A DNA stretch of 64,000 nucleotides from Streptomyces caniscabiei (lineage in GTDB: Bacteria > Actinomycetota > Actinomycetes > Streptomycetales > Streptomycetaceae): positions 1-64,000 of the forward strand of contig NZ_JABXWI010000007.1 in NCBI RefSeq assembly GCF_014930365.1. The letters are read 5' to 3'. A program made the translations under genes and the position numbers. The notes beneath the pieces are model-generated. The model was not told the DNA's origin. It did not search any database and worked only from the letters and a program-made list of their open reading frames with translations. Below are positions 7,355-15,256 of the stretch, piece by piece; positions within the stretch are counted from its first letter, which is position 1, and the number at the start of each line of letters is the position of its first letter.

Positions 7355-8593
7355 CTATTCGCCGGTGTCGCCGTCGATGCCCAGGCCGGGCAGGAGGCCC
7401 GGGAGGAGGGGCGGGAGGGTGACCTCGGGGTCGTCGGGCGGGGTGGACCTGCCGGTGGACGGGGAGGAGCTGGTGGTGTCGTCCTGGGGCGGATCCAGCA
7501 GGCCGCCGGTGGTGCCGCCGACGAGGCCCTCGCCGCCGCTGTCCGCGTCGGACGTGGACGGCTTGGGCTTGCCGCCGGTGTCCTCGGCGCTGCCGGCGGA
7601 ACCGCCGGAGGCGCTCGGGGCCGGGCGGCCGGGGTCCGTGGTGCCGGGGGAACCGGTGCCGGGGGAGCGCTGCTTGCCGTCGCCGCCCCGGGTGGGGGGC
7701 TGCGGCAGGAGCGACGAGTGTGGGGCGACCTCGTCGTCTATGGCGTCGAAGACCGACGAGACCTGCTGACTCACGTCCCCGAGCTGCACGGGCAGCCGGT
7801 CACGGAGCGCGCCCCAGGCCTCGCGGTGGGACCGGGAGAAGGCCGACAGGGCCCGGATCGGTCCCAGGGAGCCCGGATCTCGCTCGAACGCCTCGTGGAG
7901 CAGCCGGTGGCCCTCGGCGGCGTCGTGGCGCATGCCGTTGAGGGCGCGGCGGATCTCGCCGAGCGACTCGTGGTCGAGGTGTCCGCTCCGGCCGCGCTCC
8001 ATGAGGCGGCGGGCCTCACCGAGCCGGGTGGACGCCTGGTCCAGATAGAGCCGGCCCCGGTCGTCGCTGTCGTCGGCCAGGGTCAGTTTCACGTCCTCGA
8101 TGCCGCGCTTGAGGCCGTAGAGCGAGTCACCGGGGAGAGCGTCCGAGCTGGCGGCGGCCACACCGCCGAAGGCGCTCGCGGCCACACCGACGCTGAGCCC
8201 GCCCGCGGCGAGCCCCTTCGTCAGGCGGGACCTTGGTCGCAACTTGCCCAGCGGGCTCGCCCGGTGAGCGCCTCGCCCCTTGCCGGATCGCTGCTCGGGC
8301 ACCGAAGGGTCCGACGCCTCGCGCCCCGGCAGCGTGCCGTCCCGCAGCATGGCTTCCATCGCGGCCACCAACTGGGCGCGATGGACGACCTTGACCTCGG
8401 GGTCGAGCACTGGCTTGGGCAGCTCGTCGAGACCGGTGGTGAGGGCCAACATGCGGCCCTGCTCGGTCTGTTCCGCTGCCGGGGCCGGTGCCGATCCCTC
8501 GGGCTGCTCGGCCGCCGTGCCCCGGTCGGACAGCTCCTCCAGGGCCTGGGCGAAGGCGTTCGCCCGCCGGTGCGCCGATACGTTCGCGATCAC
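7355..8593 (-). CDS. rsbN: RsbN, membrane anti-sigma factor for BldN
   Basis: A 412-aa single-pass membrane protein. The N-terminal cytoplasmic part (residues 1-120) begins ANVSAHRRANAFAQALEE and would hold sigma factor. One membrane segment lies at about 126-148. The outer domain has ASSDALPGDSLYGLKR, followed by helical LGEARRLMERG and a Pro/Ser/Gly-rich tail of about 120 residues. Sequence and position immediately downstream of bldN identify it as RsbN, which holds BldN inactive until development. GTG 8593 is preferred over GTG 8602 because AGGAGGT sits seven bases upstream. A BldN-type promoter lies in the gap before it. Confidence 0.92.
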   Translation of the reverse strand: MIANVSAHRRANAFAQALEELSDRGTAAEQPEGSAPAPAAEQTEQGRMLALTTGLDELPKPVLDPEVKVVHRAQLVAAMEAMLRDGTLPGREASDPSVPEQRSGKGRGAHRASPLGKLRPRSRLTKGLAAGGLSVGVAASAFGGVAAASSDALPGDSLYGLKRGIEDVKLTLADDSDDRGRLYLDQASTRLGEARRLMERGRSGHLDHESLGEIRRALNGMRHDAAEGHRLLHEAFERDPGSLGPIRALSAFSRSHREAWGALRDRLPVQLGDVSQQVSSVFDAIDDEVAPHSSLLPQPPTRGGDGKQRSPGTGSPGTTDPGRPAPSASGGSAGSAEDTGGKPKPSTSDADSGGEGLVGGTTGGLLDPPQDDTTSSSPSTGRSTPPDDPEVTLPPLLPGLLPGLGIDGDTGE

Positions 8594-8722
8594 TGGCGGC
8601 ACCTCCTCTCGTCATGACGGTCGACTCCCCAGGGGGTCCTGAGGGTTGCACGACCCTGACCGAGCAACACGATCGAGTGATCGGTGTCGGCCAGGCGCGA
8701 CCACAGGGAGCCTGTATCCCGC

Positions 8723-8751
8723 ACAACGAGCGGCGCGGCACTTGGGTTACG
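8723..8751 (-). promoter_or_regulatory. candidate BldN-dependent promoter of rsbN
   Basis: Read on the minus strand, CGTAAC (8751-8746) is followed after 17 bases by CGTTGT (8728-8723). This resembles the BldN promoter consensus as I remember it (CGTAAC, about 16 bases, CGTTGA). It lies about 130 bases before the rsbN start, inside the 296-base bldN-rsbN gap, and would give BldN-driven synthesis of its own inhibitor. Confidence 0.6.
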
Positions 8752-8889
8752 GACGGCGGATGATCGGACGAGGAAGTCAACGGACTTCGACGCAGGGTGA
8801 GTTGGGTGTCGCGGAGCGTATGTGATCGATGCGCCCGGTCGACCCGATGGGCCGGCGGCTCGGCCGTGGTGGTCCCGGTGGGCGGGGCT

Positions 8890-9666
8890 TCAGCGGGCGT
8901 CGTCCGGGAGGAGGCGGGCGAGGGTGCGGACCGCGCGGTACTGGAGGGTCTTGATCGCGCCCTCGTTCTTGCCCATGACCCGGGCCGTCTCGGCGACGGA
9001 GAGGCCTTGGAGGAAGCGGAGGGTGACGCACTCCTGCTGCTGGGGGTTGAGCCGGCGTACGGCTTCCAGGAGGGCGGCGTTGGAGAGGGACTCCAGGACG
9101 GAGTCCTCGGGGGAGCGCTCGACCTCGTTGGCGTCGAGCATCTCGCCGGTGGTGACCTCCAGCCGGAAACGGCTGGACTTGAAGTGGTCGGCCACCAGGT
9201 TGCGGGCGATGGTGACCAGCCAGGCGCCGAAGTCGCGGCCCTGCCAGGTGAACGTGCCGATGCGGCGCAGGGCGCGCAGGAAGGTCTCGCTGGTGAGGTC
9301 CTCGGCGGTCGCCTTGCCGCCGACGCGGTAGTAGATGTAGCGGTAGACGGTGTCGCTGTACTGGTCGTACAGCCGGCCGAAGGCGTCGGCCTCGCCGGAC
9401 TGGGCGCGTTCGACGAGGTCCATCATGCGGGCGCTGTCGCTGTCCGCGGCGGGACGGCGGGTGGTCGTGGCGGTGGATCCCGAACGGCCTCGTCTGCCCA
9501 CCGTCGCGCTGCCGTCGGCCAGTGCGTAGCACGGGCCGACGGGCGCGGCGGAGGTGGCGAGGGCGGGGACGGCGTACGCGGTGGGGACGAAGCCGCGCAA
9601 CAGTTGGTTGACCGTCGCGCGCAGCGTAGCCAGGCCCGAGGCGTCAACCCCGACGTGTGGGTACAC
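8890..9666 (-). CDS. bldN: BldN, developmental ECF-type sigma factor
   Basis: A 258-aa sigma factor needed for aerial mycelium formation in Streptomyces; it directs chaplin and rodlin genes and bldM. It has an unusual N-terminal extension of about 85 residues, which in known BldN is removed by proteolysis. Region 2 (about residues 90-165) includes DAFGRLYDQYSDTVYRYIYY and FGAWLVTIARNLVADHFKSS; region 4 (about 195-250) includes QQECVTLRFLQGLSVAETA and EGAIKTLQYRAVRTLARLL. GTG 9666 is preceded by GGGAG at good spacing. A BldD-type site lies upstream and rsbN downstream. Confidence 0.95.
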   Translation of the reverse strand: MYPHVGVDASGLATLRATVNQLLRGFVPTAYAVPALATSAAPVGPCYALADGSATVGRRGRSGSTATTTRRPAADSDSARMMDLVERAQSGEADAFGRLYDQYSDTVYRYIYYRVGGKATAEDLTSETFLRALRRIGTFTWQGRDFGAWLVTIARNLVADHFKSSRFRLEVTTGEMLDANEVERSPEDSVLESLSNAALLEAVRRLNPQQQECVTLRFLQGLSVAETARVMGKNEGAIKTLQYRAVRTLARLLPDDAR

Positions 9667-9699
9667 GGGACTCCCAGAGGCAGAGCTTCCATCACGTGC

Positions 9700-9717
9700 A
9701 GTGCGGAACCTTTCACC
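9700..9717 (-). promoter_or_regulatory. candidate BldD operator of bldN
   Basis: AGTGC (9700-9704) and TCACC (9713-9717) form an imperfect BldD-type inverted repeat in the leader of bldN, 34 bases upstream of its GTG. bldN is a known BldD target in Streptomyces coelicolor; one half-site deviates from consensus. Confidence 0.45.
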
Positions 9718-9998
9718 CGTCGTAGCGACGGAGGGGTACCGGTTTGCGTTTGAGGAGAATAACGCTTCGTGCAGGCACTGCTACACCCAGTTGCTCAAAT
9801 CATCGATTACGTCGCTTCTGTTACCGATTGACGGCTGCTCAAGTTCCGTTCCGTGATCGGTTGTTGATCGATTGGGTTCGTGTTCCGTCTGGGTGCGGGG
9901 CGTGTTGTGGTCGGGTGCGGACGGCGTGACTGAGGGGGGTGCGGTGGGGGTATGACCGCTGGAATGCCGAGGTGACGGGGGCCGGAGCCCCGGACGCG
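9718..9998. other. bldN upstream region without a gene
   Basis: About 280 bases between the bldN leader and the hairpin shared with the next minus-strand gene. It is less GC-rich than its surroundings (for example CTCAAATCATCGATTACG near 9796), as expected of a regulatory region carrying the bldN promoter or promoters. I see no convincing coding sequence. Confidence 0.6.
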
Positions 9999-10042
9999 CG
10001 AACGCCGGAGGGGCTGGGAGAACCCAGCCCCTCCGGCGTTCG
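9999..10042. terminator. strong hairpin terminator
   Basis: A perfect 20-bp stem (CGAACGCCGGAGGGGCTGGG and its complement) around a 4-base AGAA loop, 17 bases past the stop of the minus-strand HAD gene. It probably ends that transcript before bldN. Confidence 0.9.
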
Positions 10043-10058
10043 AGAAACGATCAGCCGT

Positions 10059-10994
10059 TCAGCGGCGGCGGCGGTGCAGCGCGATCGCGGCCGCCGTGCC
10101 GCCGGCCACCGCGCCGACGCCCGCCGCCGCGGGCAGACCGACCTTGGCGGCCTTGCGGGCGGTGCGGTAGTCGCGCAGCCGCCAGTCCATGTCGCGGGCG
10201 TGCTTGCGGAGTTTGCTGTCGGGGTTGATGGCGTACGGGTGACCCACGAGCGACAGCATCGGGATGTCGTTGTGGGAGTCGCTGTACGCGGCGCAGCGCG
10301 AGAGGTCGAGGCCCTCGGCGGCGGCCAGGGCGCGGACGGCCTCGGCCTTCGCCGGGCCGTGCAGCGGCTCGCCGACCAGCTTGCCGGTGTAGACGCCGTC
10401 GACGGACTCCGCGACCGTGCCCAACGCGCCGGTCAGGCCTAGGCGTCGGGCGATCACCTGGGCGATCTCGACGGGGGCGGCCGTGACGAGCCAGACCTTC
10501 TGGCCGGCGTCGAGGTGGGCCTGGGCCAGGGCGCGGGTGCCCGGCCAGATGCGCTCGGCCATGTACTCGTCGTAGATCTCCTCGCCGATGATCGTCAGTT
10601 CGGCGACGCGGTGGCCCTGGACGATGGAGAGCGCGGAGTTCTGGGCGTCCTGCATGTGTTCGGGGTCCTCGGAGCCCGCCAGCCGGAACCACGCCTGCTG
10701 CCAGGCGAATCGGGCGAGGTCGCGGGTCTCGAAGAACTTCCGCTTGTACAGGCCCCGGCCGAAGTGGAAGAGCGAGGCGCCCTGCATGACGGTGTTGTCG
10801 AGGTCGAAGAACGCGGCGGCCTTGTCGTCGCCGAGGACCGGGAACTCCGGTTCCTTGACTGCGTCGGGCGCGGGGGAGACGTCCTCCAACTCCTGGGAGG
10901 ACTTGCGCGCTGCCTCCGCAGAGGCCTCGCCTGCCAAAACGCTCCGCGCCGTGGCGGAGCGCCTACGGGGAGTGAGCCATCCGAGAGCGGCCAT
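10059..10994 (-). CDS. HAD-IB family hydrolase (SerB/CicA-like)
   Basis: A 311-aa phosphatase of the HAD-IB subfamily. Motif I is AAFFDLDNTVMQGAS near residue 60, motif II is VWLVTAAPVEIAQ near 168, the motif III Lys lies in the LHGPAKAEAV region near 213, and motif IV is YSDSHNDIPMLSLVG near 237. The C-terminus has a hydrophobic Ala/Gly segment followed by HRRRR, perhaps a membrane contact. The N-terminal 50 residues are unstructured. It lies between bldN and the glutaredoxin gene, as in other Streptomyces. Its substrate, small molecule or phospholipid intermediate, is not shown by the sequence. Confidence 0.87.
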   Translation of the reverse strand: MAALGWLTPRRRSATARSVLAGEASAEAARKSSQELEDVSPAPDAVKEPEFPVLGDDKAAAFFDLDNTVMQGASLFHFGRGLYKRKFFETRDLARFAWQQAWFRLAGSEDPEHMQDAQNSALSIVQGHRVAELTIIGEEIYDEYMAERIWPGTRALAQAHLDAGQKVWLVTAAPVEIAQVIARRLGLTGALGTVAESVDGVYTGKLVGEPLHGPAKAEAVRALAAAEGLDLSRCAAYSDSHNDIPMLSLVGHPYAINPDSKLRKHARDMDWRLRDYRTARKAAKVGLPAAAGVGAVAGGTAAAIALHRRRR

Positions 10995-11200
10995 GTCGTG
11001 AGCATAGCCAGTCTGTTCGGTACTTCCGGAGTCCGGAGGTTTGCGGGCTGTGAACTCTCCGGGGACGTGAGGTTGCGGGGGTCGTCACGGCGGCGTGTCC
11101 GCGTGTGGACGAGGGCGTGACGGGTGGGGAAAAGGGCAGGTCGTGTGCTTCGTGGTGAGGAGGAGGTGTGGAAGTCCGGTGCGGAGCGACAATGGCCGGC

Positions 11201-11479
11201 ATGAGTGCGATGTTCCGGCGGGCGCCGAAGAATCCCGGTGAGCGACTCGTCACACTGATCGGCAAACCGGGGTGCCATCTGTGCGACGACGCGGAGGCGG
11301 TGATCGGGAAGGTCTGCGGTGAGCTGGGCGTTCCCTGGGAGAAGAAGGACATCACCGAGGACGAGGAACTGCACCGCGAGTACTGGGAGCAGATCCCGGT
11401 GGTGCTCGTGGACGGCGCGCAGCACACCTTCTGGCGTGTGAACGAGGAGCGCCTTCGCAAAGCCCTCTCCCAGAGGTGA
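11201..11479 (+). CDS. glutaredoxin family protein
   Basis: A 92-aa thioredoxin-fold protein. LVTLIGKPGCHLCDDAEAVI carries a CHLC dithiol motif near residues 27-30, and IPVVLVDGA holds the cis-Pro that closes the active site. It resembles the DUF836/glutaredoxin-like group. ATG 11201 lies seven bases after a -10-like GACAAT (11188-11193), suggesting a leaderless transcript; in-frame GTG 11168 and ATG 11192 are alternatives. It stands beside rex, so a role in redox balance is plausible. Confidence 0.85.
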   Translation: MSAMFRRAPKNPGERLVTLIGKPGCHLCDDAEAVIGKVCGELGVPWEKKDITEDEELHREYWEQIPVVLVDGAQHTFWRVNEERLRKALSQR

Positions 11480-11702
11480 CCCGAGTGTGACCTGACCGAC
11501 CAGTCCAAGTGGTCCCAAAAGTCGCTTAGGATCGATGGGCTGGTTGGTCTCGGGGGCGGGATTCGTGAGGAGAGTGTGCGGTTTTGCCCCCGTCGTGCAA
11601 GGCGTCAGGTGAGGAACGAGGGCACGCCTGTGTCGGTTCCACGCGCGTGCGTCGGGTGTGCGTGACCCCGGTCACGTTGGCCGGGCAAATCGGACACCAT
11701 CT

Positions 11703-11720
11703 TTGTGCACGCGTTCACAA
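11703..11720. promoter_or_regulatory. Rex operator (ROP)
   Basis: TTGTGCACGCGTTCACAA differs by one base from the perfect Rex palindrome TTGTGAACGCGTTCACAA. It lies 77 bases upstream of the rex GTG, so Rex should repress its own operon when NADH is low relative to NAD+. Confidence 0.92.
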
Positions 11721-11796
11721 AGACATAGCCTGCTGTCGACGGGGCGGTCTGGGGACGCATGACCGCCCGCAGCCCCGCTCTACCCGCAGGAGCACC

Positions 11797-12552
11797 GTGG
11801 CAACTGGCCGAACTCACCGACCGGCGACCCGTAGCCGAGGGATTCCCGAGGCCACCGTCGCCAGGCTTCCGCTGTACCTCCGTGCCCTGACCGCGCTGTC
11901 GGAGCGCTCGGTACCCACCGTTTCATCCGAGGAACTGGCGGCCGCCGCCGGGGTCAACTCCGCGAAGCTGCGCAAGGACTTCTCGTACCTCGGCTCGTAT
12001 GGGACGCGGGGCGTGGGCTACGACGTCGAGTATCTCGTCTACCAGATCTCGCGTGAGCTGGGGCTGACCCAGGACTGGCCGGTCGTGATCGTCGGTATCG
12101 GCAACCTCGGCGCCGCGCTCGCCAACTACGGCGGGTTCGCCTCGCGCGGGTTCCGGGTGGCGGCCTTGATAGACGCCGATCCGGCGATGGCGGGCAAGCC
12201 GGTCGCGGGGATCCCGGTCCAGCACACGGACGAGCTGGAAAAGATCATCGACGACAACGGGGTGTCCATCGGCGTCATCGCCACCCCCGCCGGTGCCGCC
12301 CAGCAGGTGTGCGACCGGCTGGTCGCCGCCGGGGTCACGTCGATCCTGAACTTCGCGCCCACCGTCCTGTCCGTGCCGGACGGTGTCGACGTGCGCAAGG
12401 TGGACCTCTCCATCGAGCTCCAGATCCTCGCCTTCCACGAGCAGCGCAAGGCCGGCGAGGAGGCCGCGGCCGAGGCCGACGCCGTACCGCCGGCTCCCAG
12501 GGAGTCCGGGAAAGGGCCCGACGGGGATGTCCCCGCCGTGATGCCGGCATGA
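11797..12552 (+). CDS. rex: redox-sensing transcriptional repressor Rex
   Basis: A 251-aa repressor that senses the NADH/NAD+ ratio. The N-terminal winged helix includes IPEATVARLPLYLRAL and SAKLRKDFSYLGSYGTRGVGY. The Rossmann domain begins VVIVGIGNLGAALANYGGF (GxGxxG) and contains FRVAALIDADPA, whose Asp binds adenine ribose. A disordered tail ends the protein. GTG 11797 is chosen for AGGAG five bases upstream and for the match to the family start. The 4-base ATGA overlap with hemA begins the rex-hemACD operon, linking heme synthesis to redox state. A near-perfect Rex operator lies upstream. Confidence 0.97.
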   Translation: MATGRTHRPATRSRGIPEATVARLPLYLRALTALSERSVPTVSSEELAAAAGVNSAKLRKDFSYLGSYGTRGVGYDVEYLVYQISRELGLTQDWPVVIVGIGNLGAALANYGGFASRGFRVAALIDADPAMAGKPVAGIPVQHTDELEKIIDDNGVSIGVIATPAGAAQQVCDRLVAAGVTSILNFAPTVLSVPDGVDVRKVDLSIELQILAFHEQRKAGEEAAAEADAVPPAPRESGKGPDGDVPAVMPA

Positions 12553-14300
12553 GTCTCCTGGTCGTCGGGCTGAGTCACCGCAGCGCTCCGGTGAGCGTGC
12601 TGGAGCGGGCCGCGCTGTCCCTGGACGCGCAGATCAAGTTGCTTCAGGACACGGTCGCCGCCGAGCCGGCCACGGAGGCCGCCGTCCTCGCCACCTGCAA
12701 CCGCATCGAGCTCTACGCCGACGTGGACAAGTTCCACGCGGGCGTCGCCGAGCTGTCCACGCTGCTGGCCCAGCACAGCGGGGTGGGGCTCGACGAGATC
12801 ACCCCGTATCTCTACGTGCACTACGAGGACCGGGCCGTCCACCATCTGTTCTCCGTGGCCTGCGGGCTCGACTCCATGGTCGTCGGCGAGGGGCAGATCC
12901 TCGGGCAGATCAAGGACGCGCTGGCCCGCGCGCAGGAGCTGCACACCGCCGGGCGCCTGCTGAACGACCTGTTCCAGCAGAGCCTCAGGGTCGGCAAGCG
13001 AGCCCACTCCGAGACCGGGATCGACCGGGCCGGACAGTCGCTCGTGACCTTCGGCCTGGAGCAGTTCACCACCGGTACGGACGTCGCGGACTGGGCCCGG
13101 GGCAAGCGGGCCGTCGTGATCGGCGCCGGGTCGATGTCCTCGCTGGCCGCCGCGACCCTCGCGCGAGCCGGCGTCGGCGAGATCGTGATCGCCAACCGGA
13201 CGCACGACCGGGCCGAGCGGCTCGCGCACCTGCTCGAAGAGCAGTACGGGCACGGCGTGACCGCACCGGGCGAGACGGAGGTGCTGGCCCGCGCGGTCCC
13301 GATGGAATCGGTGCCGGACGAGCTGACACGTGCGGACGTCGCCGTCTCCTGCACCGGCGCCACGGGCCTGGTGCTGACCGCCGAGATGGTCGCCGCGGCC
13401 GTCGAGGGACGGGTGCCCCAGGGCGCGCTTCCCGCGGAGGCCGGGACGCGCACCGACGTACGGCCGGTCCTGCCGCCGACCTCGCTCGGCAGCGACGACG
13501 ACTGCCCCCTCGACCTGCCCGCCGTGCAGGGCGGTGGCTTCTCCGTGCACGGGGAGGCCGCGGTGGCCGGAATGGACGCGGCCACCCTGGAGCAGCACGC
13601 GGCCTGGGTCGACAACGCGACCGTCGACCGGCGCGCGAGCCGTCGCACGCCGGAGCGTGAGGCCGCGCGTACGCCCGAAGCCGACGCCGAGCTGATCGCC
13701 GCGCTCGTCGCGACCGTCGCCGTCACCGGGCGGATCACCGAGCTGCGCCGGCCCGAGCCCGTCGTCGAGGTGCCCCGGCCCGCGCCCGTGCTGGCGCTGC
13801 TGGACCTGGCGATGCCCCGGGACATCGACGCCGCGGCGCACCGGCTGGCCGGGGTGCGGCTGGTCGACATCGAGTCGCTCGCCGAGGTCTCCGCCGACGC
13901 GCCGATGGCCTCCGACGTCGACATGGTGCGGAGGATCGTTTCGGACGAGGTGGCCGCCTTCGGCGCCGCCCAGCGGGCCGCGCACATCACACCCACCGTC
14001 GTGGCGCTGCGTGCCATGGCCGCCGATGTCGTCGCCGGCGAGATCGCCCGCCTGGAGGGCCGGCTGCCGGACCTCGACGACAAGCACCGCGGCGAGATCA
14101 CCCAGACCGTGCGGCGCGTCGTCGACAAGCTGCTGCACGCCCCGACCGTACGGGTCAAGCAACTCGCGGCCGAGCCGGGCGGCGCCGGGTACGCGGACGC
14201 GCTGCGCACCCTGTTCGACCTGGACCAGGAGACGGTCGCGGCCGTGTCCCGGGCCGAGAGCAGTTCCAAGAACGACGCCGAGAACCGAGGGCGATCATGA
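12549..14300 (+). CDS. hemA: glutamyl-tRNA reductase
   Basis: Reduces glutamyl-tRNA to glutamate-1-semialdehyde, the committed step of the C5 heme pathway; HemL at 53 kb does the next step. VVGLSHRSAPVSVLE begins the catalytic domain and ATCNRIELYA holds the nucleophilic Cys near residue 50. GEGQILGQIKDAL follows. The NADPH domain has AVVIGAGSMSSLAAATLA, and the C-terminal dimer helix ends the protein. At 583 aa it is 110-150 residues longer than usual, because of an insertion at about residues 287-413 between AAAVEGR and LALLDLAMPRDID. It overlaps rex and hemC by four bases each. Confidence 0.95.
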   Translation: MSLLVVGLSHRSAPVSVLERAALSLDAQIKLLQDTVAAEPATEAAVLATCNRIELYADVDKFHAGVAELSTLLAQHSGVGLDEITPYLYVHYEDRAVHHLFSVACGLDSMVVGEGQILGQIKDALARAQELHTAGRLLNDLFQQSLRVGKRAHSETGIDRAGQSLVTFGLEQFTTGTDVADWARGKRAVVIGAGSMSSLAAATLARAGVGEIVIANRTHDRAERLAHLLEEQYGHGVTAPGETEVLARAVPMESVPDELTRADVAVSCTGATGLVLTAEMVAAAVEGRVPQGALPAEAGTRTDVRPVLPPTSLGSDDDCPLDLPAVQGGGFSVHGEAAVAGMDAATLEQHAAWVDNATVDRRASRRTPEREAARTPEADAELIAALVATVAVTGRITELRRPEPVVEVPRPAPVLALLDLAMPRDIDAAAHRLAGVRLVDIESLAEVSADAPMASDVDMVRRIVSDEVAAFGAAQRAAHITPTVVALRAMAADVVAGEIARLEGRLPDLDDKHRGEITQTVRRVVDKLLHAPTVRVKQLAAEPGGAGYADALRTLFDLDQETVAAVSRAESSSKNDAENRGRS

Positions 14301-15256
14301 GTGACCAGGCACTGAGGCTGGGGACCAGGCGGAGCAAACTCGCCATGGCCCAGTCCGGGCAGGTGGCGGAGAGGGTCCGCCGGCTGACCGGGCGGCCCGT
14401 CGAACTCGTGGAGATCACGACGTACGGCGACGTCTCCCGGGAGCAGCTGGCGCAGATCGGCGGCACGGGCGTGTTCGTCACCGCGCTGCGCGAGGCGCTG
14501 CTGCGCGGCGAGGTCGACTTCGCCGTGCACTCCCTCAAGGACCTGCCGACCACGCACCCGGACGACCTGGCGCTGGCCGCCGTGCCGGTGCGCGAGGACG
14601 CGCGCGACGTCCTGGTCGCCCGGGACGGGCTCACCTTCGAGCAGCTGCCCGCCGGCGCCCGCGTCGGTACGGGTTCGCCCCGGCGCATGTCCCAGCTGAA
14701 CGCGTACGCGCGCAGTCACGGGCTCACCATCGAGACGGTTCCGATCCGCGGGAACGTCGACACGCGGATCGGTTACGTACGGAAGGGCGAGCTGGACGCA
14801 GTGGTCCTGGCCGCCGCCGGACTGAACCGGATCGGACGGAGCGACGAAGTGACCGACTTCCTCTCGGTCGACACAGTTTTGCCCGCCCCCGGCCAGGGGG
14901 CACTGGCGATCGAATGCACCGCGGACAATGCGGAGCTGATCGCCGCGCTCGGTGGCCTCGACGACCCGCACACCCGGGCCGCCGTGACCGCCGAGCGGTC
15001 CCTGCTCGCCGCCCTGGAGGCCGGTTGCAGCGCACCTGTGGGTGCGTTCGCCGACCTTCTGGCCGACGGGCAGATTGTCAAGGAGATGCGCCTGCGCGGC
15101 GTCGTCGGCACGACCGACGGCTCGACGCTGGTGCAGCTGTCCACCACCGGTCCCGTGCCCGAGACGTACGACCAAGCAATGGCGCTCGGCCGTGAACTCG
15201 CCGCCGAGATGCTCGCTAAGGGCGCGGCCGGTCTGATGGGGGAGCGAGCACATTGA
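14297..15256 (+). CDS. hemC: porphobilinogen deaminase (hydroxymethylbilane synthase)
   Basis: A 319-aa cytoplasmic enzyme joining four porphobilinogens into hydroxymethylbilane. LGTRRSKLAMAQ begins the protein; HSLKDLPT holds the catalytic Asp, GTGSPRRMSQL and IRGNVDTRI the Arg residues that bind substrate acids, and EAGCSAPVGA the Cys (residue 244) that carries the dipyrromethane cofactor. Length is normal. ATGA overlaps with hemA and TTGA overlaps with hemD mark tight operon coupling. Confidence 0.97.
   Translation: MSDQALRLGTRRSKLAMAQSGQVAERVRRLTGRPVELVEITTYGDVSREQLAQIGGTGVFVTALREALLRGEVDFAVHSLKDLPTTHPDDLALAAVPVREDARDVLVARDGLTFEQLPAGARVGTGSPRRMSQLNAYARSHGLTIETVPIRGNVDTRIGYVRKGELDAVVLAAAGLNRIGRSDEVTDFLSVDTVLPAPGQGALAIECTADNAELIAALGGLDDPHTRAAVTAERSLLAALEAGCSAPVGAFADLLADGQIVKEMRLRGVVGTTDGSTLVQLSTTGPVPETYDQAMALGRELAAEMLAKGAAGLMGERAH

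Noticed and set aside
12821..15253. 810-codon minus-strand ORF across hemA and hemC
   Set aside because: Antisense to two unmistakable enzymes; composition is typical of an antisense shadow.
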